A DNA stretch of 62,400 nt. It comes from a virus. The stretch spans positions 1 through 62,400 of IMG/VR virus record IMGVR_UViG_3300049561_000021; one strand, written 5' to 3'. Positions within the stretch are counted from its first letter, which is position 1, and every line of letters starts with the position of its first letter. Of the stretch, positions 1 to 6,353 are shown in pieces. The notes beneath the pieces are model-generated. The model saw only the letters and a list, made by a program, of their open reading frames with translations. It was not told where the DNA came from and did not search any database. A program made the translations under genes and the position numbers.

Positions 1-179
1 ACGATCAAACTACTGTCTACTGGACTAATAATGAAGACGTTCAAGTAGTCACAGGATGCTTTCGAGGTAACCTCACACAGTTTAAGAAGGCTGTGAAAGA
101 AAGGCATGGAGAAAATGAGTATGCACAGCAATACTTAAAATTTATTCGAAAAGTAAACCAATATAGAAGCATTGAATGA
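1..179 (+). CDS. Cys-triplet repeat protein paralogue, C-terminal part only (cut by window edge)
   Basis: The reading frame enters from the left edge (first full codon at 3) and stops at 177-179. The translated tail (QTTVYWTNNEDVQVV, then GCFRGNLTQF and ERHGENEYAQQYL) is the same C-terminal domain that ends the two full paralogues at 2918 and 4894. Bases 1-146 are identical to 3423-3568, so this is a very recent duplicate or a product of gene conversion. The repeat array itself must lie to the left of the window. The last residues (RKVNQYRSIE) differ from the other copies. The next gene begins inside the stop codon (ATGA overlap). The function is unknown. Confidence 0.85.
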   Translation, partial: DQTTVYWTNNEDVQVVTGCFRGNLTQFKKAVKERHGENEYAQQYLKFIRKVNQYRSIE

Positions 180-499
180 GATATTTTATAATAGCAAAAC
201 CAAATGAAAACTACATTTGGAAAAGTACATTTAAACATTGTACTATAAACGCAGTACTTGAGGATGAACATATTTCTTTCCTCGAATACTTTAACGGGCG
301 AGTAAATCCTTTATCCGAGGAATTAGTATTATCACTATTTCCTATTGATGTAACGTTAAGAGATCGTCCATTTCTCATAAAAGAAAATGAAATATTCTAT
401 ACTATTCTAAGACGTAAAAATCCTAGATATAAAGAAAAATATTCATTATTTTTAGAAAAATTAAAAACAAGAAAAATAGTAAGGAGGAAAATAAAATGA
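176..499 (+). CDS. Hypothetical protein, 107 aa
   Basis: I do not recognise this protein. It is a mixed-charge soluble polypeptide with no signal peptide or membrane segment and a very basic C-terminus (KTRKIVRRKIK), which could contact nucleic acid. The start overlaps the stop of the upstream Cys-triplet paralogue by 4 nt (ATGA), and the stop overlaps the next start, so it is translated within a tightly coupled operon. Confidence 0.6.
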   Translation: MRYFIIAKPNENYIWKSTFKHCTINAVLEDEHISFLEYFNGRVNPLSEELVLSLFPIDVTLRDRPFLIKENEIFYTILRRKNPRYKEKYSLFLEKLKTRKIVRRKIK

Positions 500-726
500 C
501 AAAACAAGAAAAAGTACTTTGGATAAATATAATTGGCTTTATTCTAGATGAAGATGTTCAAGATAATTTAACAAGATCAAAACAAATTTCTTATTTAGCA
601 AGAAAATATAAAATAGAAAGAAAATATAAAATAGAAGAAAATACTCAAAAAATGACTGAACAAAAAAAAGCCATGGACTGGTGGTCTTCATTATCTATTG
701 AAAAAAGAAAACGGTTATTACATTGA
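496..726 (+). CDS. Hypothetical protein, 76 aa, with short internal duplication
   Basis: An unrecognised, highly charged small protein. A perfect SD sequence (AAGGAGG at 481-487) precedes the ATG and decides this start, although SDs are scarce among the early genes. Residues about 36-47 contain a tandem duplication (RKYKIE twice), visible in DNA as a repeated 18-bp segment. The 3' end overlaps, in another frame, a relic of the Cys-triplet family (698-787), so the last ten codons may have been altered by insertion of that relic. Confidence 0.55.
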   Translation: MTKQEKVLWINIIGFILDEDVQDNLTRSKQISYLARKYKIERKYKIEENTQKMTEQKKAMDWWSSLSIEKRKRLLH

Positions 727-787
727 TGACCAAAACAATAGCTGGTCAGAAGAAGTTTATAAAGAATTTAAAAGGAGAAAAATATGA
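698..787 (+). pseudogene. N-terminal relic of a Cys-triplet repeat gene
   Basis: Read from a TTG at 698, the frame gives KKENGYYIDDQNNSWSEE. This matches the first residues of the paralogue at 2918 (KKENGYFIDDQNNRWSEE), and the DNA is nearly identical for about 55 bp. After that the similarity ends and the frame closes at 785-787 without any Cys repeat. The ATG (start codon) of the full gene has become TTG, and the segment lies partly inside the coding region of the preceding gene. It is probably the remains of a fourth family member cut by deletion or recombination. Confidence 0.7.
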
Positions 788-1011
788 AAACATATTTTGT
801 AATAAAAGACAAAACCGCAGGTAGTCATAATGGTATAACTAAAGAATATATTGATGAAAAAGGTAATGGTACATCATTACTTGAAAATGCAAAATTTTAT
901 GAAACTTTTGCAGAAGCTCAAAAAGTTATAGAAGATAATTCAATTGAAAATGAAGACCCTTTTAAAATCTTATGGAATGAATGGGCTTATGTATCAGAAG
1001 AAGAAATTTAA
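784..1011 (+). CDS. Hypothetical protein, 75 aa
   Basis: A small acidic protein of unknown function with no recognised motif. A purine-rich AAAAGGAGAAAAAT lies just before the ATG, a plausible SD. The helicase gene starts 6 nt after its stop, so the two are probably co-transcribed. Confidence 0.6.
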   Translation: MKTYFVIKDKTAGSHNGITKEYIDEKGNGTSLLENAKFYETFAEAQKVIEDNSIENEDPFKILWNEWAYVSEEEI

Positions 1012-1016
1012 ACTAT

Positions 1017-2609
1017 ATGAAAACCGCCACACTTGCAAAAGATTCTAATGGGAGGAGATTAATTAAATTGAAGTTTCCTCCTAATAAAAAGGATATTGCC
1101 AATATGAAAACACTTACTATTAGAAATTATCATAGTAGTATTGATTGCTGGTCTATTCCTCTTACTAAAGAAAATTTGAAAAAAGTAATGGAATGGGATT
1201 TTATCATTGACAAGAGATTAGAAGCATTTCTTTTAAACGATATAGATGAGAAATATATAGTTCCCGGTTTAAAAGGTACACTTCGATCATTTCAAAATAT
1301 TGGTGTCCAATTTATCGAACAACACAATGGTTGTTGTTTAATTGCAGATGAACAAGGCCTTGGCAAGACAATAGAGGCAATAGGATATTTACAACTTCAT
1401 CCAGAAATGCGTCCTGCACTTATTGTAATGCCTGCATCGGTAAAAATAAATTGGGCAAGGGAAATTAAAAATTGGATGAATCCCGTTCCACATATTCAAA
1501 TCTTAAATGGACAAACACCTTATGAAATACTAGGAAATATTGTTATAGTTAATTATGACATATTGACATATTGGACAAAGGAATTAGTCAAACAAGAATT
1601 TAAAATAATGATTCTTGATGAAGCACATTTCATAAAAAACAGTTCAACAAAACGAATATCTGCAATAAGGAAAATTAAAAAAAATATACCTCATAGAATT
1701 GCATTAACAGGTACACCTATTGAGAATTGCCCGTATGAATTATTTAATGCTATAAATTTTGTTGATCCAACTATATTCCCAGATCAATGGGCGTATATAT
1801 GGGACTACTGTGATCCTAAAAAAGATGAATGGGGATGGAAATTTAATGGTGCAGCAAATACCGCAGAATTGCATCAAAAATTAATTTCTACGATAATGCT
1901 TCGTAGACTTAAGAAAGATGTATTACCTGAACTTCCTGAAAAAATAAGAACAATTGTTCCAATTGAATTAGAAAATAAAAAAGAATATTCCAAAGCGGAA
2001 GCAGATTACAAATCGTTTGTAAAAGCAAATTTAGTTAATGGTCATATTGATTCAAAAGCCTTTTTAAATGCAAAAGCAAGAACAGAAGGATTAAAACAAT
2101 TTGCTGTTCAAGGTAAACTCAATGGGGTTGTTAAATGGATTGAGGATTATCTTGAAACTGAAGGAAAACTCGTTATTGTCACTACACATACATTTGTGAT
2201 AAACCTATTGATCAAATCATTTCCAAAAATAGCAGTAAAACTTGATGGTTCAGTAATCGGAGCAAAGAGACAGGAAGCAATTGATTCCTTTCAAAATGAT
2301 TTGAATACTAAATTATTTATTGTAAATTTGAAAGCTGGAGGAATTGGAATTACCTTGACAGCAGCAAGTAATATGCTTGTAGTAGAATTAGGTTGGAATC
2401 CAAAACAAATGGACCAAATGGAAGATAGGATTCATAGGATTGGTCAGACGAAAGGGGTAAACATTTATTATGCTATTGCAATAAATACTATCGAAGAAAA
2501 AATAGCAGAACTACTTGATGCAAAAAGAAAGATAGTTGATGCAATTACAGATGGAATAGAAACTGAAAATGAATCTTTACTAATAGAATTAATGAAAGAA
2601 TATCTATAA
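1017..2609 (+). CDS. SNF2-family DEAD/DEAH helicase (530 aa)
   Basis: A superfamily 2 ATPase of the SNF2 branch, about the size of phage SMARCAL1/HARP-like annealing helicases. The sequence shows motif I (DEQGLGKT, residues 111-118), motif II (DEAH, 201-204), motif III (LTGTPIEN, about 230-237) and the C-terminal RecA-like lobe with the SNF2 box RIHRIGQTKG. The ~80 residues before the ATPase resemble the small HARP-type N-terminus. An in-frame ATG at 981 would add 12 residues but lies inside the upstream gene; the ATG at 1017, 6 nt after that gene's stop, is the likelier start. The family remodels DNA or reanneals forks; a role in phage fork restart is inferred. Confidence 0.9.
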   Translation: MKTATLAKDSNGRRLIKLKFPPNKKDIANMKTLTIRNYHSSIDCWSIPLTKENLKKVMEWDFIIDKRLEAFLLNDIDEKYIVPGLKGTLRSFQNIGVQFIEQHNGCCLIADEQGLGKTIEAIGYLQLHPEMRPALIVMPASVKINWAREIKNWMNPVPHIQILNGQTPYEILGNIVIVNYDILTYWTKELVKQEFKIMILDEAHFIKNSSTKRISAIRKIKKNIPHRIALTGTPIENCPYELFNAINFVDPTIFPDQWAYIWDYCDPKKDEWGWKFNGAANTAELHQKLISTIMLRRLKKDVLPELPEKIRTIVPIELENKKEYSKAEADYKSFVKANLVNGHIDSKAFLNAKARTEGLKQFAVQGKLNGVVKWIEDYLETEGKLVIVTTHTFVINLLIKSFPKIAVKLDGSVIGAKRQEAIDSFQNDLNTKLFIVNLKAGGIGITLTAASNMLVVELGWNPKQMDQMEDRIHRIGQTKGVNIYYAIAINTIEEKIAELLDAKRKIVDAITDGIETENESLLIELMKEYL

Positions 2610-2634
2610 ATTATATTAACTAATACTTTTAACT

Positions 2635-2781
2635 ATGTCAGTACAAATTTTAGGACTTATGTCAATGATTGCTAATACCATTCCACAAGAATTTTTAGTA
2701 GCACAATTAAAACACGCCCCAACCCCCATGAAAAATCGATTATGGAAGGAGGGAATGAGAAGGAAGAAATTGAAAAATTAG
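2635..2781 (+). CDS. Possible small protein (48 aa)
   Basis: A short frame beginning MSVQILGLMSMIANTIPQEF, with no homology I recognise. It overlaps the next small frame (2742-2897) by 40 nt. With that frame it fills an otherwise empty 308-nt interval between the helicase and the Cys-triplet gene. The two could be parts of one gene broken by a frameshift. There is no clear ribosome-binding site. Confidence 0.3.
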   Translation: MSVQILGLMSMIANTIPQEFLVAQLKHAPTPMKNRLWKEGMRRKKLKN

Positions 2782-2897
2782 GACCGTTCTATATGATGGT
2801 TTTAATGAAAATAGAAGGGTCAGATCCATTTAAAATAATGGAAGATATTGAAGGTATAGAAAGAGTGAGGAATTTATTAAATCCAAATGCATCTTAA
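2742..2897 (+). CDS. Possible small acidic protein (51 aa)
   Basis: This frame begins MEGGNEKEEIEKLGPFYMM and ends NPNAS just before the Cys-triplet gene. Its amino-acid composition is typical of small phage proteins (acidic, Met- and Ile-rich), and an AAGGAGGG tract overlaps its start region. It overlaps 2635-2781 in another frame. Function unknown. Confidence 0.4.
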   Translation: MEGGNEKEEIEKLGPFYMMVLMKIEGSDPFKIMEDIEGIERVRNLLNPNAS

Positions 2898-2917
2898 AAC
2901 AAAATAAACTTAAACCA

Positions 2918-3604
2918 ATGAAAAAAGAAAACGGTTATTTTATTGATGACCAAAATAATAGATGGTCAGAAGAATTCGAATCAGAAGAATCAGCACGGCT
3001 GAAAAGTCTGACATTGATTGAGTGCAAATATTGCACAGAGTGCAGAGATTGCACAGAGTGCAGAGATTGCACAGAGTGCAGAGATTGCAGATATTGCACA
3101 GAGTGCAGAGAGTGCACAGAGTGCAGATATTGCAGATATTGCAAATATTGCACAGATTGCATAGGTTGCACAGAGTGCAGAGAGTGCACAGATTGCAGAT
3201 ATTGCACAGATTGCAGATATTGCACAGATTGCGGATATTGCACAGAGTGCAGAGGTTGCACAGAGTGCACAGATTGCAGAGGTTGCACAGAGTGCAGATA
3301 TTGCACAAATTGCACAGATTGCAGAGAGTGCACAGAGTGCAGATATTGCACAGATTGCAGAGGTTGCAAAAACTACAAAGAAAACCCTCAACGTTTAATC
3401 TCTCCTAAAATTGGTTCAAGAAACGATCAAACTACTGTCTACTGGACTAATAATGAAGACGTTCAAGTAGTCACAGGATGCTTTCGAGGTAACCTCACAC
3501 AGTTTAAGAAGGCTGTGAAAGAAAGGCATGGAGAAAATGAGTATGCACAGCAATACTTAAAATTTATTGAACAAGCAAAATTTAATATTAATTTATGGAT
3601 ATAA
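2918..3604 (+). CDS. Cys-triplet repeat protein (228 aa, 39 consecutive Cys-x-x units)
   Basis: Three parts can be seen. The N-terminal leader (residues 1-35, MKKENGYFIDDQNNRWSEEF onward) is followed by 39 uninterrupted triplets of Cys-(Thr/Arg/Lys)-(Glu/Asp/Tyr/Gly/Asn) at residues 36-152. The C-terminal domain (about 153-228) contains the blocks QTTVYWTNN and GCFRGNLTQF. There is no signal peptide, so about 40 cysteines are expected in the cytoplasm. A cysteine every third residue would line one face of a threefold or solenoid-like fold; metal binding or disulfide stapling are possibilities, not shown. I have a general recollection of similar C-terminal blocks in phage and Bacteroidota proteins of unknown function. 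Its stop overlaps the primase gene by 10 nt. Confidence 0.85.
   Translation: MKKENGYFIDDQNNRWSEEFESEESARLKSLTLIECKYCTECRDCTECRDCTECRDCRYCTECRECTECRYCRYCKYCTDCIGCTECRECTDCRYCTDCRYCTDCGYCTECRGCTECTDCRGCTECRYCTNCTDCRECTECRYCTDCRGCKNYKENPQRLISPKIGSRNDQTTVYWTNNEDVQVVTGCFRGNLTQFKKAVKERHGENEYAQQYLKFIEQAKFNINLWI
3023..3373 (+). repeat. Array of 39 nine-bp units, TGC-NNN-NNN
   Basis: Each unit starts with TGC, and almost all continue with ACA or AGA and then GAG, GAT, TAT or GGT. TGCA palindromes therefore recur every 9 bp for 351 bp. Units occur in higher-order groups such as TGCACAGAG-TGCAGAGAT repeated three times near 3041-3090. Such an array is a likely substrate for slippage and unequal recombination; the array at 4999-5250 shares the last part with it. 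Confidence 0.9.
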
Positions 3605-4533
3605 TTCGATTATATGAAGATTATTCTATTCCAATAGCTGAACAAGGTAATAAACATTGTACTCCTGGTTGGATAAATACACACTGTCCATTTTGTGAAG
3701 GTACTCAAAATTATCATTTAGGATATAATATGCATTATAATTATTTTACATGTTACAGATGTGGATTTCATTGGATACCTATAACTATTTCTAAACTTCT
3801 TGAAATAAGTGAAACCGAAGCAAAGAAAATATTAAAACAGTATGGGAATACAATATCTCACAAAGAATCTATTGTAAAAATAGGAACTAAACCTTTTAAA
3901 CTACCAAGTAATTCTCTTTCTTTGCAAATAAATCATAAAAAATATTTAGAAAATAGAGGATTTGATCCTGAAAAACTAGAACGAGAATTTGGATTACTTG
4001 GTACAGGTCCAATTAGTAGGATTAAAGATAAAAATTATAATATAGATTACCGATTTCGTATTATAATCCCATTTTATTGGGAAGATAAAATTGTGTCGTT
4101 TGATTCAAGAGACATTACAAATCAGCACATAGCAAAATATATGGCTTGTCCAAAAGATCGCGAAATTATTCCTCACAAATCAATTCTATATATGAGCCGT
4201 TTCTTGCCGCAAGAGCAATTCAAGACTGCAATTTGTGTTGAAGGTCCCTCCGATGTATGGCGTATGGGACGATCTTCATTTGCTACGTCAGGAATTGGGT
4301 TTACTACCGATCAAGTACATATAATATCAAAAATGTCGTTTAAACGAGTCGCAGTAATTTTTGATGGACCTAGCGAAACTTCAAAAGAATTAGAAGCACA
4401 TAATAAAGCAAGTATTCTAATAGGTGAATTAAAATTTAGAGGAATAGATGCTTTTAGAATTAAAATTAAAGGAGATCCAGGATCAATGAAACAGGAAGAT
4501 GCAGATTATTTAGTAAAACAAATATTAACTTAA
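3595..4533 (+). CDS. DnaG-type DNA primase (zinc finger + TOPRIM), 312 aa
   Basis: It makes RNA primers for phage replication. An N-terminal zinc ribbon (CPFC at 31-34, CYRCGF at 53-58) is followed by a primase core and a TOPRIM domain with CVEGPSD (Glu216) and IFDGPSE (Asp257). The protein is shorter than bacterial DnaG and lacks the C-terminal helicase-binding domain, as is common for phage primases. The second acidic residue expected in the TOPRIM DxD position appears to be Pro (FDGP), which is unusual. The start lies inside the last codons of the Cys-triplet gene (10-nt overlap). The initiator, loader and helicase are encoded downstream. Confidence 0.88.
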   Translation: MDIIRLYEDYSIPIAEQGNKHCTPGWINTHCPFCEGTQNYHLGYNMHYNYFTCYRCGFHWIPITISKLLEISETEAKKILKQYGNTISHKESIVKIGTKPFKLPSNSLSLQINHKKYLENRGFDPEKLEREFGLLGTGPISRIKDKNYNIDYRFRIIIPFYWEDKIVSFDSRDITNQHIAKYMACPKDREIIPHKSILYMSRFLPQEQFKTAICVEGPSDVWRMGRSSFATSGIGFTTDQVHIISKMSFKRVAVIFDGPSETSKELEAHNKASILIGELKFRGIDAFRIKIKGDPGSMKQEDADYLVKQILT

Positions 4534-4543
4534 AATAAAAAAT

Positions 4544-4882
4544 ATGATGACAAAAAGTAAACAATGGATTTGTAATTCTCCAAATTTTCAGAATACTCCT
4601 AAACCTACTGAAACAGAAAAAGAAGATTGGTCTTTGGTAAAATCTTACATTACTTTCTCAGATCCCCCACATCTAAGATATTTAAATGTAGAATCAACTG
4701 AAGTACTCCGAAAAGGAAACATTAATTTTTTAAGTACTTTAACATGGAAAACTAAAGAAGAAGTAGAAAAATTATATGACAATTGCTATAATAGATTATG
4801 TTTTCATTATAAAGATTCTCTTTTTAATTCTCATGACTTACACGAAAGAACATTACTTGAAGTAAAACGATTATTAAAATAA
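4544..4882 (+). CDS. Hypothetical protein, 112 aa
   Basis: I recognise no family. It is a soluble protein with Trp residues near its start (KQWICNSPNFQNTPK) and a basic, helical C-terminal part; there is no signal peptide or membrane span. It lies 10 nt after the primase and 11 nt before the second Cys-triplet gene, so it belongs to the same transcription unit. Confidence 0.6.
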   Translation: MMTKSKQWICNSPNFQNTPKPTETEKEDWSLVKSYITFSDPPHLRYLNVESTEVLRKGNINFLSTLTWKTKEEVEKLYDNCYNRLCFHYKDSLFNSHDLHERTLLEVKRLLK

Positions 4883-4893
4883 ACTTAACACCA

Positions 4894-5481
4894 ATGAAAA
4901 AAGAAAACAACTATTACGTAGACGAAAGAAACAACAAGTGGGACATGCACTATGAATCAGAAGCATCAGCACGGGTGAAAAGTCTGACGTTGATTAATTG
5001 CACAGAGTGCACAGGTTGCAGAAATTGCAGAGAGTGCACAGGTTGCACAGATTGCACAGATTGCAGATATTGCAGATATTGCAGATATTGCAAATATTGC
5101 AGAAATTGTGCAGGTTGCACAGGTTGCACAGGTTGCACAGAGTGCACAGATTGCAGAGGTTGCACAGAGTGCAGATATTGCACAAATTGCACAGATTGCA
5201 GAGAGTGCACAGAGTGCACAGAGTGCACAGGTTGCACAGGTTGCAAAAACTACAAAGAAAACCCTCAACGTTTAATCTCTCCTAAAATTGGTTCAAGAAA
5301 CGATCAAACTACTGTCTACTGGACTAATAATGAAGACGTTCAAGTAGTCACAGGATGCTTTCGAGGTAACCTCACACAGTTCGAGGAGGCTGTGAAAGAA
5401 AGGCATGGAGAAAATGAGTATGCACAACAATACTTGAAGCTAATTAATATTATAAACTATATAATTAATCAAACTTTATGA
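4894..5481 (+). CDS. Cys-triplet repeat protein, second full copy (195 aa, 28 units)
   Basis: A paralogue of the protein at 2918 with the same three-part plan: leader (MKKENNYYVDERNNKWDMHY onward), 28 consecutive Cys-x-x units (residues 36-119), then the QTTVYWTNN / GCFRGNLTQF domain. Leaders are about 65 percent alike, but the C-terminal domain is nearly identical at DNA level (about 145 bp identical from the last repeat to CACACAGTT). The non-coding lead-in ATAAACTTAA-(C)ACCAATG is also shared. The extreme C-terminus (KLINIINYIINQTL) is unique. The pattern suggests duplication with recent gene conversion of the 3' half. Its stop overlaps the next gene by 4 nt. Confidence 0.85.
   Translation: MKKENNYYVDERNNKWDMHYESEASARVKSLTLINCTECTGCRNCRECTGCTDCTDCRYCRYCRYCKYCRNCAGCTGCTGCTECTDCRGCTECRYCTNCTDCRECTECTECTGCTGCKNYKENPQRLISPKIGSRNDQTTVYWTNNEDVQVVTGCFRGNLTQFEEAVKERHGENEYAQQYLKLINIINYIINQTL
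4999..5250 (+). repeat. Array of 28 nine-bp units, TGC-NNN-NNN
   Basis: The unit is the same as in the 3023-3373 array, with TGCA every 9 bp except one TGTGCA variant. Nine consecutive units coding CTE-CTD-CRG-CTE-CRY-CTN-CTD-CRE-CTE are identical to part of the other array, while the left half is arranged differently and richer in CRY and CTG units. The arrays differ by 11 units, as expected from slippage or unequal exchange. Confidence 0.9.
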
Positions 5482-5915
5482 AACATACTTTAAAAGGAAT
5501 AACTTCCACAAAAACAGTTTATCTAAATGGAAAGCTGATCAGTCCTGAAGAAATAAAATCTACTCATAAATATGATGTAGCTTCTTTTGACTGGGGAATT
5601 GATAACATCCATTGCACAAAACTTGCAATAGCAATTATGTTAACGTTAACTGACTCAACAACTGGATATAAATCTCTTAAAAACTGCTTACTTTTAAATT
5701 TAAATCAAAAAGAAGATTTTGATATTGAATTTGAACACATAAGTACAGCTCGAAGAAATGCAATGCGAATGGCTCACTCACATAACAAATTTTTAACTAC
5801 AGAATTTCTTATGAAAAAATCAGACAAAGAGCTATGCTGTTTTGTACACCCATTTTATAGAGAAGATTGTGAAATGGAATTAGGACTACGTACTGAAAGA
5901 TTAAAAAGATTATAA
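5478..5915 (+). CDS. DUF6166-like protein, 145 aa
   Basis: The N-terminal half (TVYLNGKLISPEE, then FDWGIDN, then KLAIAIML) matches the pattern I remember for DUF6166, a small domain of unknown function common in phages (YLNGxxL..., F.WG....., .LAxAIL). The C-terminal half (about 75-145) is extra and ends in a basic helix with several Cys and His. It overlaps the Cys-triplet gene by 4 nt and is the last gene before a promoter/terminator-bearing gap. Confidence 0.55.
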   Translation: MKHTLKGITSTKTVYLNGKLISPEEIKSTHKYDVASFDWGIDNIHCTKLAIAIMLTLTDSTTGYKSLKNCLLLNLNQKEDFDIEFEHISTARRNAMRMAHSHNKFLTTEFLMKKSDKELCCFVHPFYREDCEMELGLRTERLKRL

Positions 5916-5919
5916 TTTA

Positions 5920-5951
5920 TTTGGAAGTGTAAATTCTATTTTTGATATTTG
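5920..5951 (+). promoter_or_regulatory. Bacteroidota-type promoter
   Basis: TTTG at 5920-5923, then 20 nt, then GATATTTG at 5944-5951. This fits TTTG-N19/21-TAnnTTTG with one mismatch (G for the first T). Transcription would begin near 5958. It drives either a short RNA ending at the hairpin 6010-6057 or the whole replication operon by read-through. Confidence 0.6.
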
Positions 5952-5957
5952 TAAAAT

Positions 5958-6057
5958 GTTTTTGCAATGCGGAGCAAATCAACTCGAACTCATATATTCT
6001 AAATATAGTAACCTGTAAGGGGAGGCGCCGCATCGCTGAACCTTACAGGTTTTTTAT
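5958..6057 (+). ncRNA. Candidate ~100-nt small RNA or attenuated leader
   Basis: A non-coding segment lies between a good promoter (5920-5951) and a strong hairpin with a U-tract (6010-6057). It includes a small hairpin (TATATT/AATATA near 5992-6006). Its G+C-rich terminator loop (GGAGGCGCCGCATCGCTGAA) stands out in this AT-rich genome and includes GGAGG. There is no ORF inside. It could be a small RNA or a leader that controls entry into the initiator operon 15 nt downstream. Confidence 0.4.
6010..6057 (+). terminator. Intrinsic terminator, 11-bp stem
   Basis: AACCTGTAAGG (6010-6020) pairs perfectly with CCTTACAGGTT (6041-6051) around a 20-nt G+C-rich loop, and TTTTTTA follows. It lies immediately upstream of the replication genes, so it is either the end of the accessory operon or an attenuator. 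Confidence 0.8.
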
Positions 6058-6071
6058 TTAAATTATTCCAT

Positions 6072-6353
6072 ATGAAAAGAACTCATTTTAAATTTCCTGA
6101 TGCCATTAATTGCAGTCCTAAAAAAGATTATATTACAATAAATAAAAAAATATGTGATTTAATATATAATGGAAATTTTAAAAACCCTAGTGACTTAATG
6201 GCTTTACACGTCCTTATTTCTTTTACAGAAAAAATATCAGTTACACAAATAATGTCATATTATAACTGGTCAGAAACAAAAGTAATTAAAACACATAAAC
6301 TCTTAAAAGAAAAAATATGGAAAGAAATAGAGATTTTGCAAAATCTTGTATAG
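6072..6353 (+). CDS. Small protein with possible helix-turn-helix, 93 aa
   Basis: Unrecognised. The segment SVTQIMSYYNWSETKVIKTH has the look of a helix-turn-helix, and the protein is basic. It is the first gene after the terminator and overlaps the initiator gene by 37 nt, so the two are probably translated together and may act together in replication or its control. Confidence 0.5.
   Translation: MKRTHFKFPDAINCSPKKDYITINKKICDLIYNGNFKNPSDLMALHVLISFTEKISVTQIMSYYNWSETKVIKTHKLLKEKIWKEIEILQNLV

Noticed and set aside
2935-3391. Long open frames on the minus strand and in other plus-strand frames across the Cys-repeat array (also at 4950-5285)
   Set aside because: They result from the 9-bp periodicity, which keeps all frames free of stops; the real gene is shown by its leader, conserved C-terminal domain and paralogy.
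3023-5250. CRISPR-like appearance of the regular repeats
   Set aside because: Units are contiguous 9-mers coding Cys-x-x with no spacers, in frame with a gene.
5960-6000. tRNA-like fragment (ATCAACTCGAACTC resembling a T-arm)
   Set aside because: No acceptor stem or anticodon arm can be formed around it; it lies within the promoter-terminator leader.
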